From Bacteroidota bacterium (GTDB taxonomy: Bacteria > Bacteroidota > Bacteroidia > AKYH767-A > 2013-40CM-41-45): 64,000 bases of DNA. Both the position numbers and the translations under genes were made by a program. This document shows, piece after piece, positions 25,744 to 33,765 of this stretch. The notes under the pieces were generated by a model, which saw only the letters and a list, made by a program, of their open reading frames with translations, made no database searches and was not told the DNA's origin. Every line of letters starts with the position of its first letter. The stretch's first letter is position 1. The stretch spans positions 868,001-932,000 of the forward strand of contig JADJON010000003.1 of assembly GCA_016713765.1 (NCBI GenBank), read 5' to 3'.

Positions 25744-27180
25744 TTACTCTATATCAGCGACTCCAGGTTGTGCGGATCTGCTATAGTATCTTTCTTCTGC
25801 TTCGCTTGCAAGTTGATGCGCACCATTTTTGTAACTATAGTCATATACATAATCATGGATGCCCAATTCAATTGCGTTACCTTTCGAATCAAACTTTGGC
25901 ACTCCCCATGGTTGTCGATTCGTAGTTCTTTGATAATTTTCAAATAATTCATGAAATACAATTGATCCCCGAGGTTTGGCTCCGTAGTCATCAACAAAAC
26001 TAGCAATAGCTGAAATCACAACGATTCCATCGTATTTTCTTGAGGATTCATCCACTTTGGGTCTATGTTGTTTGCTTGACGGTGTATTCTGAAACCATGT
26101 TTTCCATTCTCCTAGTGTATTCGGCTGCATCTTGGTTTTCGACCAACTATAAATACCATTTTCTGAAATACCTAGTAAGTCATATTTCGGCGTTGAGAGA
26201 TTGCCGGCAGCATTGACTAATTGAATGTGTCTATTCGCGCTCATATACATGTAATTTTCTTCTGCACTAGCAAGGTTGTAAAGCAAAAGTAGACCTTCAT
26301 CCTCATTTTGTTTTAAAACAGGGGTTACAGCTGAAGCGGTTAAGTTAACAAGTAGTTCACCATCAGCAGTAAAACTAATTCGATCTTGATACTTGGTTTG
26401 CACCAGCAAACGAATGTCAGACTCTGCATTTTCACCACTTAGCCAGAGACGTCCACCATCCTTGTCAACAAGTTTTGTAGGAGTGTTTCCCATCCCACAA
26501 TAACTACTAAGTGTTGGATATAGCGAAGCAAAAGGATCGGGCGAAACCCACCTGCTAATTCTATTATCGAAAATGCGATGCCCAAAGTACATTAGCTGAG
26601 TACTACCTGAACCAAGTCCCTCTTTGCCGCTGTGACCAAACCTATAATTAGGCTCAGGTAGTGAGCTCCTCCCCGGCATCCCCATCCCGAAGGGATAATA
26701 ATCCGTCGCAGAAACCACGAAAGCATTAAAATAATCCCACAATCCATCACTGGTCGTATCGATCGGAACCGGCTTGTCACTAATGACTGTCATGACGTTA
26801 CCGAGGTGATTGCTCAGCTCATAGCGTTTATTTCCCACAGGACTCAGGTAGACAGCTGGAGCCGTCGCGGTGGTGCAGGTTGCACATACCAGCGTATCCG
26901 ATGTGGTAAGCATGCCCAACCGGTTGCTTCCATAGAGATTGAACTCATTCACCACCAGTGTATCCCCGCCCAAGAGATTATATACCGCCAACGGATTTCC
27001 CTGCGCGTCCCGCACGTAATGCGTTGCACTCTGGCGGATAACCGATCCGCTGCCGTCCAGGTGGTACAATCGTTTCTCGATCCGGTTGCCCATCGGGTCG
27101 TAGCGGAACTTCATGGCGATTGATTTGTTCGTGTTCTTCAACGAATCCAGCTTGCCGTAATTGTTCCAATACATCGTCAA
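25744..27180 (-). CDS. Rhs cassette C10: Rhs core fragment with HELxE metallopeptidase-like toxin
   Basis: A 478-residue ORF; the arm extends to about 27335. Core of the DTLVVNEFNLYGSNR allele with TTSDTL and APAVYLS, ending GMGMPGR. Tail HSGKEGLGSGST, DNRISRWVSPDPF, TPTKLVDKDGGRLW. The unique domain has FHELFENY at about residues 409-416, with H410, E411 and E414, and later GAHQLASEAEE. The HExxE pattern with a downstream AHxxA suggests a zincin variant in which a later His/Glu completes the metal site. The peptidase assignment is an inference. The cognate partner is the exported protein 5 bp downstream. Confidence 0.7.
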   Translation of the reverse strand: MTMYWNNYGKLDSLKNTNKSIAMKFRYDPMGNRIEKRLYHLDGSGSVIRQSATHYVRDAQGNPLAVYNLLGGDTLVVNEFNLYGSNRLGMLTTSDTLVCATCTTATAPAVYLSPVGNKRYELSNHLGNVMTVISDKPVPIDTTSDGLWDYFNAFVVSATDYYPFGMGMPGRSSLPEPNYRFGHSGKEGLGSGSTQLMYFGHRIFDNRISRWVSPDPFASLYPTLSSYCGMGNTPTKLVDKDGGRLWLSGENAESDIRLLVQTKYQDRISFTADGELLVNLTASAVTPVLKQNEDEGLLLLYNLASAEENYMYMSANRHIQLVNAAGNLSTPKYDLLGISENGIYSWSKTKMQPNTLGEWKTWFQNTPSSKQHRPKVDESSRKYDGIVVISAIASFVDDYGAKPRGSIVFHELFENYQRTTNRQPWGVPKFDSKGNAIELGIHDYVYDYSYKNGAHQLASEAEERYYSRSAQPGVADIE

Positions 27181-27344
27181 ACCCTCCGTGACATCCCCGA
27201 TCAGGTTGCCGTTGCCATCGTAAGTATAGTTATTCGGCGATTGAGAATCAAGGTCTTCGGCATAATTGGCCGAATTTACCCCGTCTGTGACGTGGTTCAG
27301 CCGGTTGACGCCGGTGTTGTAATGGTAGAGGAGTCACCAATGTT

Positions 27345-27576
27345 GGCTGTTACGAGTGTGGCGATATGATGCCATCAGTGAAGATTGCTCTCATGACTCC
27401 AGAAGCGCTGGAAGTGTCTTTAGATTTTTTTGGTCAGCAAATCTTCATTACTTGTGATGGATATCGATTTGCTTGAAAGACTATATGAAATAATAAAGCT
27501 GCAAATCCCTAAACAAACTGATTTCTTTAACGTGATGGATGCTTATCTCAGAGATTACAGAACCAGTAAAGCGTAG
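27345..27576 (+). pseudogene. Decayed XRE-family regulator remnant
   Basis: The plus strand reads YECGDMMPSVKIA and then EALEVSLDF; after frame changes, MDIDLLERLYEIIKL and VMDAYLRDYRTSKA-stop at 27576. This is the same half of the XRE family (from the KYER motif to the end) that remains at 3686-3918. It is broken by frameshifts and is antisense to the neighbouring cassettes. Its left end abuts the C10 arm. The last 100 bp before C11's immunity gene show nothing else. Confidence 0.65.
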
Positions 27577-27586
27577 AGAAAGTAAA

Positions 27587-28735
27587 TCAAAATTCTCTGT
27601 AATAAATCTTGTTACCCTCTGCTATACCCATTAGCACTCCATTGTTAAAACTTATACAAGACGCATCGGTAAAGTAAGGGAAGTTCTCTTTGTGCCAGGA
27701 TTTTTCATTGAACTTCTTATAAAGCAGGATATAAGTCGGGATAAAATTTGTCATATCCATATAAACTACTATGAACTTGTCTTTGTGGATAAACAATTCA
27801 ATAGGGGATTGGTCTTTCGTTAGCTCAAAGTTCTCCTGTACCTCTATTTTTTTATCGTTAACATTCATCTTCCATATATGCCCCATGTTTTTGGTTTCAT
27901 CCTTGCCTAAAAGGTAAAGGGTTTCATCTTGAGCTACTATTTTGGTTATTTCATGAGTATTGGCTCTCCTACTTTTTCCCTTTTCATCAGTATAGTCATG
28001 AAGGGTTCCAAGAGGTATTTCGTCAATTACTTCCCATGTATCAAGGTTGATGGATACCAAAAGGTGCTGGGTGGTTTTTCCTTCTATATATTTAAACCGG
28101 ATACCCCATAGTTTATTTCCCTGTACACATTTCTCATAAAAATGATCCCACATATGAAAGGGTAAAGAATGTTCTATCCAATTTTTCCCTCCATCCCGAG
28201 TTACCAAATAAAAATAAGGCTGGCTTTCATCTCTTTGTTTGTTTCCTGCAATGTAAATCTCACTAGAAATAATTTCGGATAAGCCGCTTATTCTCTCATC
28301 TGTTATTTTTAACTCTTCCCATTTGTTTTCTGCTATATAAAACTTATAATATTTATGTGCAATGTCGCTGTACAGTGAGCCGTCCCTATGATATTCATGA
28401 TTTATCCATCCATCAATGATAATCACAATGTCATTGAAAAACAGTATCTCATTCAAGGAATTGCAGTCAAAATCAGTTTTTTCTTTCCATGATTTTCCGC
28501 CATCGGTAGAAATGCGAAAAAAAGGGCGATCAGTTTTTAAATCCCAATTTGTGGGGGCAATGGCTTTAGCGCCTATTAAAAAAATAATGGAGTCCCCCAC
28601 ATGATGCAGTGCTTTGACACTTTGTTCCTCTGGTTTGACATCAAATCTTATTTCCCTCCAAAAGTCATTATTGTTCATCGGCACACAAGCCATTAATAAA
28701 ACCGTTAGCAATATCGATAACATAAATCTCTCCAT
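27587..28735 (-). CDS. Putative immunity lipoprotein of cassette C11 (BNR-repeat propeller type)
   Basis: A 382-residue protein with a lipobox signal (LLTVLLMAC). BNR/sialidase-type Asp-box repeats are visible (ISTDGGKSWKEKT, VTRDGGKNWIEHS), which suggests a beta-propeller. It starts 34 bp after the C11 Rhs stop on the same strand, so it is the candidate immunity protein of the longest Rhs. It is larger than the other immunity candidates. As an alternative it could be a general surface lipoprotein. Confidence 0.6.
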   Translation of the reverse strand: MERFMLSILLTVLLMACVPMNNNDFWREIRFDVKPEEQSVKALHHVGDSIIFLIGAKAIAPTNWDLKTDRPFFRISTDGGKSWKEKTDFDCNSLNEILFFNDIVIIIDGWINHEYHRDGSLYSDIAHKYYKFYIAENKWEELKITDERISGLSEIISSEIYIAGNKQRDESQPYFYLVTRDGGKNWIEHSLPFHMWDHFYEKCVQGNKLWGIRFKYIEGKTTQHLLVSINLDTWEVIDEIPLGTLHDYTDEKGKSRRANTHEITKIVAQDETLYLLGKDETKNMGHIWKMNVNDKKIEVQENFELTKDQSPIELFIHKDKFIVVYMDMTNFIPTYILLYKKFNEKSWHKENFPYFTDASCISFNNGVLMGIAEGNKIYYREF

Positions 28736-28769
28736 CTTTCATACTATTCTCTATCTGTGTAAGATGAGA

Positions 28770-31700
28770 TCATCTTGTGATTTCCTTTATTCCTTTCTCG
28801 AATATTGCTCTTTGTATCTCGTATTTCTGATACTGATACTTCAACAAGTGGATTCCCAACACATCCGGATTATCTTTATAATATTTCATCTGTAGGGTCA
28901 TCATGGTTCTTACCTGCTGCATACCTTCATCACTTGTAATATGGCGAAGGGGTGGCGTGAGGCCGACATATGTCTTATCCAAAAAATCTAATCCTAAAAA
29001 TCCTGCTCTTGCGTAAACAGGTGCATGAGACTGGAAGGCAAAACCTCTGAAGTTACCTCCTAATTCAAATCTTGCAGCAGCACCTTTTTCCTTAAACGAA
29101 CTAAATTTATTTTCAATGGCTCCCTGTAAACCTACTGCTGCCTTGTCAATAAAACTCTTACCAGCATCAGACACTTTAGAGTACGTTTCCCCTTTGAATA
29201 ATCTGATATTTACGTCCCCATATTCCATATAATAATCTGGTATTTCTTCAGCGTCCCTTGTCAATCCGGTTCTTATAGAAACATCCTCATACCTGAATTT
29301 ATAATAATCTTCGCTTCCCAGTTTTTCCTTTGGAAAAGCAATAGGATCAAATAACTGAATATTGTATTGTTTAGATAAATCCGATACATTGGCTGCTTGC
29401 CCATTAAAGTAAACTTGTTCTGTAGGGTTCTCCAATGGTTTAGCATTCCAATCGTAAGTTAAACTAAAATTCCCTTTATCATCTTGATTAAGTACATGGG
29501 CTTCCAATCCCTCAAACTCAATCGCGTCAATCAACCTATTTTGAGAGAATGTATAAGGACTCCATCCCGGATAACTTGATTCTAAAGGATCCGGTGACCA
29601 GAAGCGAATTAATCTTGGGTCTTCTTCCCTAAACTCAAATGAATAGAGATTTCCAGAACCGTAGACTTCATCCGTTTTTAACTGCCCCTGATAACCGTAA
29701 GTATATGATGTTGAGTTGAAAACTCGCCCGGGCATCAACATCCCGCCGGGATAATAATCAGTCGCAGAAATCATGGAAGCATTAAAATAATCCCACAATC
29801 CATCACTGGTCGTATCGATCGGAACCGGCTTGTCACTGATGACTGTCATGACGTTACCGAGGTGATTACTCAGCTCATAGCGTTTATTTCCCACAGGACT
29901 CAGGTAGACAGATGGAGCCGTCGCGGTGGTGCAGGTTGCACATACCAGCGTATCCGCTGTGGTCAGCATGCCCAGGCGATTAGTGCCGTATAAATTAAAC
30001 TCGCTAAGGACAATGGTATCTCCGCCCAAGAGATCATATACCGCCAACGGATTTCCCTGCGCGTCCCGTACATAGTGCGTGGCGCTCTGACGAATAACCG
30101 ATCCGCTGCCGTCCAGATGGTACAATCGTTTCTCGATCCGGTTGCCCATCGGGTCGTAGCGGAACTTCATGGCGATTGATTTGTTCGTGTTCTTCAACGA
30201 ATCCAGCTTGCCGTAATTGTTCCAATACATCGTCAAACCCTCCGAGACATCCCCGGTCAGGTTGCCGTTGCCATCGTAAGTATAGTTATTCGGCGATTGA
30301 GAATCAAGGTCTTCGGCATAATTGGCCGAATTTACCCCGTCTGTGACGTGGTTCAGCCGGTTCGTGCCTGCATCGTAGTGGTAATGGAGGCTGTCCATAT
30401 CCAGGACCATGGGTGCTTCGTCCACCCCATTTCTGAGGTATTCCAGGATATTCCCGTTAGGATCATACGACAAGCCTTCATCGTAACGCTTGTCCTGCGT
30501 CCCTCCGGTCACGAAGAGGTTGTCGGCCCGGTTCCACCAATTGTGATAGGTTTGTTTACCCACCAGCCGGTTCAGCTGGTCGTACCGGTATGAATATCCC
30601 AGCGGATCCAGGTTCTTCCCAAAATCATAAACCGCATGCCGGATGTTGCCATTGTATAGTGAGTTCCCCTCGTTGAAGTTGCCGGCCACCGGTGAAACTT
30701 GTCCGATCGGCTCGTAGTCGCCATCGTGATAACCCAGCGAATAGGAGAACGCATCACGTCCGAATTGCGGATTGGCTGAGCCAGGAAGTCCGTCCTGGCC
30801 CATGTCGTGCCAGGGGGTACTCATAGAGGAGTTCATGGATTTGATCCAGCCCTGCAGTGTATAGGCGTAGTCCAGCCCCTGGACCTGGTACTCGCCCAAC
30901 TCGGTGCGGTACAAGGGGCCATGCAGGTAGTACTCGTAACGGGCGTCGCGCTCCCACAAGATGCCGTCACGACTGGTCGTCACTTCCGTCAGGCGCAGGT
31001 TCGCATCGTACCGATACTTGTGGATGAATTGGTCCAGCGAATCGCGCTGATAATACACCACATTCACCTTACCGCTGACCAGGTCGTAGTCGTAGTCGAT
31101 CCGCTTGAACTGCCGGTCTGCAATTGCCAGGCTGCGGTTTTCCTGAATCAGGGCATGCACATTCCCGGCTACGTCGTAGGAGTAATGTGTGGCTGCGTCA
31201 TAGCTTGCATCATCCGGATCGTACACATCGGAATAGGTTACGCTGGCAACACGGTTACGCAGGTTGGTGGGTTCCAGCACCGAAGCAGGCAGAAGCGACT
31301 CATCGTAGTAGGTCCGCGTCACTTCCGTACGATCGGCAGTACTTACCGCGGCGATCCAGGCATCCGTGCCGGATTGACTACTGCTGATGGCATCGGTCAT
31401 TGCCGTCGTCGGCTGATGGATCTTGCCCACTTCCCGGATCCGGCCGAGGTTGTCATAGCGGGTATAGCTGTAATGGTCGGTGGTGGATTGTTCGGCATTC
31501 TGCGATACGACCAGACGACCGAGACGGTCGTACCAGAAGAATGTTGTGCCGGCATCGGGTGTTTGCTGTCTGACGACCTGGTTGAAGCTGTTGTAATAAT
31601 ATTGCGTTCGTAATGTGTGAGCAGGATAGATTTCGGATATGCCGGGATTTACCCGATGCGCTGCAGCCTGGCTGCTTTGGGTTGCATCCAGCAGTTGTAC

Positions 31701-32156
31701 TCCGGCCGGCGGAACGGTCATGGTCAGGTTCCCCGCCTGGTCATAATAATAGAGGGTGAAATGATACTCGCTGCTGGGTCCGGTAACCGTGTATTCCTCT
31801 TCCAACTTACGGGAACAATGGTCGACATAGTTGCTACGGAAAATTCCCCGAACCGAATCCTGGTAGGCGGTATAAAGGGTGACCGCATTGGCGAAGGCGG
31901 CAGCATAGGCCTCCTCCATGCAATGATCGGCCGTATCGTTGCTTAGCGTTATCTCAGGAAATACCGGACGATCACACAAGACCAGGTTGGGTTGTGCACC
32001 GTTACAAGCCCGCAACATATCGCGGTATTCTGTCAGGGTGTGGATTCCGAAGTAGTAGTTCATGTACGCATCGAGAGGACCGGGGTAAGGTAGCGCCAGG
32101 TAGCGGTCCATGGCGGGATTCTCGTTAAATGATAAGGAGAGGCCAGGATAGACCAT
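28770..32156 (-). CDS. Rhs cassette C11: long YD-repeat Rhs protein, N-terminally truncated
   Basis: The longest Rhs in the window. The frame stays open to 32261, but the part above 32170 is an out-of-frame reading of the adjacent HTH gene; the first Met in real Rhs sequence is 32156 (MVYPGLSLSF). It covers the late N-terminal module (FGIHTLTEYRDMLRAC, TLYYYDQAGNL), many YD repeats (YRYDANLRLTEV, LSYDPNGNILEY) and the core to DYYPGGMLMPGR, where other copies read YYPFGM. The tail follows (EEDPRLIRFWSPDPL, EFEGLEAH), then a ~230-residue unrecognised toxin. There is no signal peptide; typical Bacteroidota homologues are much longer, so a large N-terminal part is missing. Confidence 0.8.
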   Translation of the reverse strand: MVYPGLSLSFNENPAMDRYLALPYPGPLDAYMNYYFGIHTLTEYRDMLRACNGAQPNLVLCDRPVFPEITLSNDTADHCMEEAYAAAFANAVTLYTAYQDSVRGIFRSNYVDHCSRKLEEEYTVTGPSSEYHFTLYYYDQAGNLTMTVPPAGVQLLDATQSSQAAAHRVNPGISEIYPAHTLRTQYYYNSFNQVVRQQTPDAGTTFFWYDRLGRLVVSQNAEQSTTDHYSYTRYDNLGRIREVGKIHQPTTAMTDAISSSQSGTDAWIAAVSTADRTEVTRTYYDESLLPASVLEPTNLRNRVASVTYSDVYDPDDASYDAATHYSYDVAGNVHALIQENRSLAIADRQFKRIDYDYDLVSGKVNVVYYQRDSLDQFIHKYRYDANLRLTEVTTSRDGILWERDARYEYYLHGPLYRTELGEYQVQGLDYAYTLQGWIKSMNSSMSTPWHDMGQDGLPGSANPQFGRDAFSYSLGYHDGDYEPIGQVSPVAGNFNEGNSLYNGNIRHAVYDFGKNLDPLGYSYRYDQLNRLVGKQTYHNWWNRADNLFVTGGTQDKRYDEGLSYDPNGNILEYLRNGVDEAPMVLDMDSLHYHYDAGTNRLNHVTDGVNSANYAEDLDSQSPNNYTYDGNGNLTGDVSEGLTMYWNNYGKLDSLKNTNKSIAMKFRYDPMGNRIEKRLYHLDGSGSVIRQSATHYVRDAQGNPLAVYDLLGGDTIVLSEFNLYGTNRLGMLTTADTLVCATCTTATAPSVYLSPVGNKRYELSNHLGNVMTVISDKPVPIDTTSDGLWDYFNASMISATDYYPGGMLMPGRVFNSTSYTYGYQGQLKTDEVYGSGNLYSFEFREEDPRLIRFWSPDPLESSYPGWSPYTFSQNRLIDAIEFEGLEAHVLNQDDKGNFSLTYDWNAKPLENPTEQVYFNGQAANVSDLSKQYNIQLFDPIAFPKEKLGSEDYYKFRYEDVSIRTGLTRDAEEIPDYYMEYGDVNIRLFKGETYSKVSDAGKSFIDKAAVGLQGAIENKFSSFKEKGAAARFELGGNFRGFAFQSHAPVYARAGFLGLDFLDKTYVGLTPPLRHITSDEGMQQVRTMMTLQMKYYKDNPDVLGIHLLKYQYQKYEIQRAIFEKGIKEITR

Positions 32157-32170
32157 GATAGCAGGCAGTT

Positions 32171-32476
32171 TCAATTTTTCTTCAGCAGGGCGACTACTTC
32201 CGACATCAAAAAGTAGACTTTGGCTCCCATATACCGCCGCTTTAGCTTTCCGCTCCTGCACCAGGCGTTGATGGTGGTGAGAGAAACGCCGAACAACTCC
32301 GCGATCTCCCTCCGGCTCAAGATGCGGTCCTCTTTCTGGTTCGTACCGACGGCGGCGAGCGCAGTGGTGATCGCCGTTTCGATCAGGTGCTGGAGCTCTT
32401 CGCGTGTGAGCTGGAGAATGAGAAGCCGATTATCCAAAGTCCGAGCTTGCTGAATGTCAGCTCGAAAGTCGATCAT
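32171..32476 (-). CDS. Small helix-turn-helix (excisionase/HTH_17-like) DNA-binding protein
   Basis: 101 residues from ATG 32476; a longer frame to 32614 has no supporting features and overlaps the next gene. The C-terminal half is a MerR/excisionase-like HTH_17 domain: LSRREIAELFGVSLTTINAW, then GKLKRRYMGAKVYFLMSEV. Such proteins accompany mobile elements in Bacteroidota as excisionases or regulators. Its stop is immediately followed by truncated Rhs sequence, so the junction looks like a recombination scar. Confidence 0.75.
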   Translation of the reverse strand: MIDFRADIQQARTLDNRLLILQLTREELQHLIETAITTALAAVGTNQKEDRILSRREIAELFGVSLTTINAWCRSGKLKRRYMGAKVYFLMSEVVALLKKN

Positions 32477-32558
32477 CAGGACCGCCAAGTCAATTTGAAA
32501 AAACCAATCCGAATCAAATTGACAATTCAAAAAACACTTTACTGATTGACTATCAAAA

Positions 32559-33440
32559 TCACACAAACAATTCCAGCCGGTCAACGAAATCGAAAAGAGC
32601 TGATGTTTGTGCATTCAACTTCGTACCATTTTCGAAATCGTAACTATAGGTGCGTAGCGTCTGGCTCATGCTTTCCTGCTTTAAGGGTTCAGCGGACTTA
32701 TCCCTGAACAGCTTCATCACTACCAGGTGTATTGGCTCCGCTTTATAATCTCTTCTAAAGCGATTCAGCTTGAAAAAAAGTCCTACGAGTATTTTTTTCT
32801 CACCCAGCCAAGGTGTAGCATGCTTAGGGTTCACATTATAGTCACGGAAGGAATCCATGAAGTAAGGATTCTCCGCGATCAATGCATGATCCAGAAGGTA
32901 TTCGTACAACCGCTCCAGTTTTGCAGGTGGATGAGGCCAGTAGTGCAAACGATCCTTCACGGTTCCGGGCTTGGGCGCGATAACCGCTTCTTGTCTCTGA
33001 TCCCGGAGCCAATCCGCCATGTACCGGGTGCGTTGGTCTGTATCCGGTGTGTTCCAGTGGTGTACGTAATCCATCAATCGGAACTCGACCAACTTCAGAA
33101 ACTGATTCCGGGATTCGTCGCTGTCCTGATGGTATTGCTCCAGATGATGGTCGAGGATGAACCGGACCTTTACCGGCGGCTCAACGGACAGGCGCAAGGC
33201 TAACCAGTGGGGATAGTTCACGGATTCCGGGGTGATCACCCTCAGTGGCAGGCTCGCGGCCTGAGGATCCAGGCCGAACTCATCAAGGACCACCTCCTTC
33301 AGCAATTCAAGCTTTGCTACTTGCCGCTCGCGAACCATCTCCGAATAGCGGTTGGCCGGATCCTGAAAGATCCTTTTCGCCCCGTCGATGATCGCAGGTA
33401 GCAAAAGGTCGTAGCGGTGATAGTTGACTTTGGAACTCAT
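32559..33440 (-). CDS. Conserved hypothetical protein, possibly RteC-like
   Basis: 293 residues from ATG 33440 (MSSKVNYHRYDLLLPAII); the frame extends to 33551, but that leader lacks conserved character. It is a soluble, charged, largely helical protein with no signal peptide. The general build (long helical N-terminal half, later HYWPHPPAKLERLYEYLLDH and a C-terminal RFRRDYKAEP region) recalls RteC-type regulators of Bacteroidota conjugative elements. I could not confirm a signature, so function is unknown. It sits between tRNA-Gln and the HTH gene in the probable integration zone. Confidence 0.5.
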   Translation of the reverse strand: MSSKVNYHRYDLLLPAIIDGAKRIFQDPANRYSEMVRERQVAKLELLKEVVLDEFGLDPQAASLPLRVITPESVNYPHWLALRLSVEPPVKVRFILDHHLEQYHQDSDESRNQFLKLVEFRLMDYVHHWNTPDTDQRTRYMADWLRDQRQEAVIAPKPGTVKDRLHYWPHPPAKLERLYEYLLDHALIAENPYFMDSFRDYNVNPKHATPWLGEKKILVGLFFKLNRFRRDYKAEPIHLVVMKLFRDKSAEPLKQESMSQTLRTYSYDFENGTKLNAQTSALFDFVDRLELFV

Positions 33441-33555
33441 GGGCGGCGGAAGGTGAAAGTAAGACCCGCGCCGGGAAAAAGTAAGGTCGTAATCAGGGTT
33501 AACGAAAAGAAAAAAGGGGATTTTACATTCCCCTATACATTCCCCTGTCAAAATA

Positions 33556-33588
33556 AAAGCCCTGATTAGTGTTGACTATCAGGGCTTT
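33556..33588 (-). terminator. Intrinsic terminator downstream of tRNA-Gln
   Basis: The perfect 11-bp stem AAAGCCCTGAT / ATCAGGGCTTT has an 11-nt loop. On the minus strand it is followed by TTTTATTTTG. It lies 13 nt beyond the tRNA 3' end and probably ends the tRNA transcript. Confidence 0.75.
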
Positions 33589-33601
33589 ATGAGGAATTTG
33601 G

Positions 33602-33672
33602 TTGACCCGTAAGGATTCGAACCTTAACAGACAGAATCAAAATCTGTAGTGCTACCGTTACACCACGGGTCA
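33602..33672 (-). tRNA. tRNA-Gln (anticodon TTG)
   Basis: A 71-nt cloverleaf on the minus strand. The acceptor stem TGACCCG pairs with CGGGTCA, with discriminator A at 33602. The D-arm contains GTAACGGTAGC. The anticodon stem CAGA/TCTG encloses TTTTGAT with anticodon TTG. The T-arm reads AAGGTTCGAATCCTT. CCA is not encoded. The 3' end faces the toxin-cassette island, as at many integration sites. Confidence 0.93.
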
Positions 33673-33765
33673 ATCAATGGGAGCGCAAAGGTAATAAATG
33701 GTTTGAAATCCAAGCAGGTGGAGGGCAATTTTTTGCGAAAAAACGCCCTTTTTCGCTGATTCCTC

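Noticed and set aside
32157..32261. First 35 codons of the C11 Rhs frame
   Set aside because: They are an out-of-frame reading of the HTH gene that occupies the same bases.
33510..33550. Repeated ACATTCCCCT motif as an attachment site
   Set aside because: Only two adjacent copies are seen, inside the unlikely 5' extension of the neighbouring gene; no partner copy was found elsewhere in the window.
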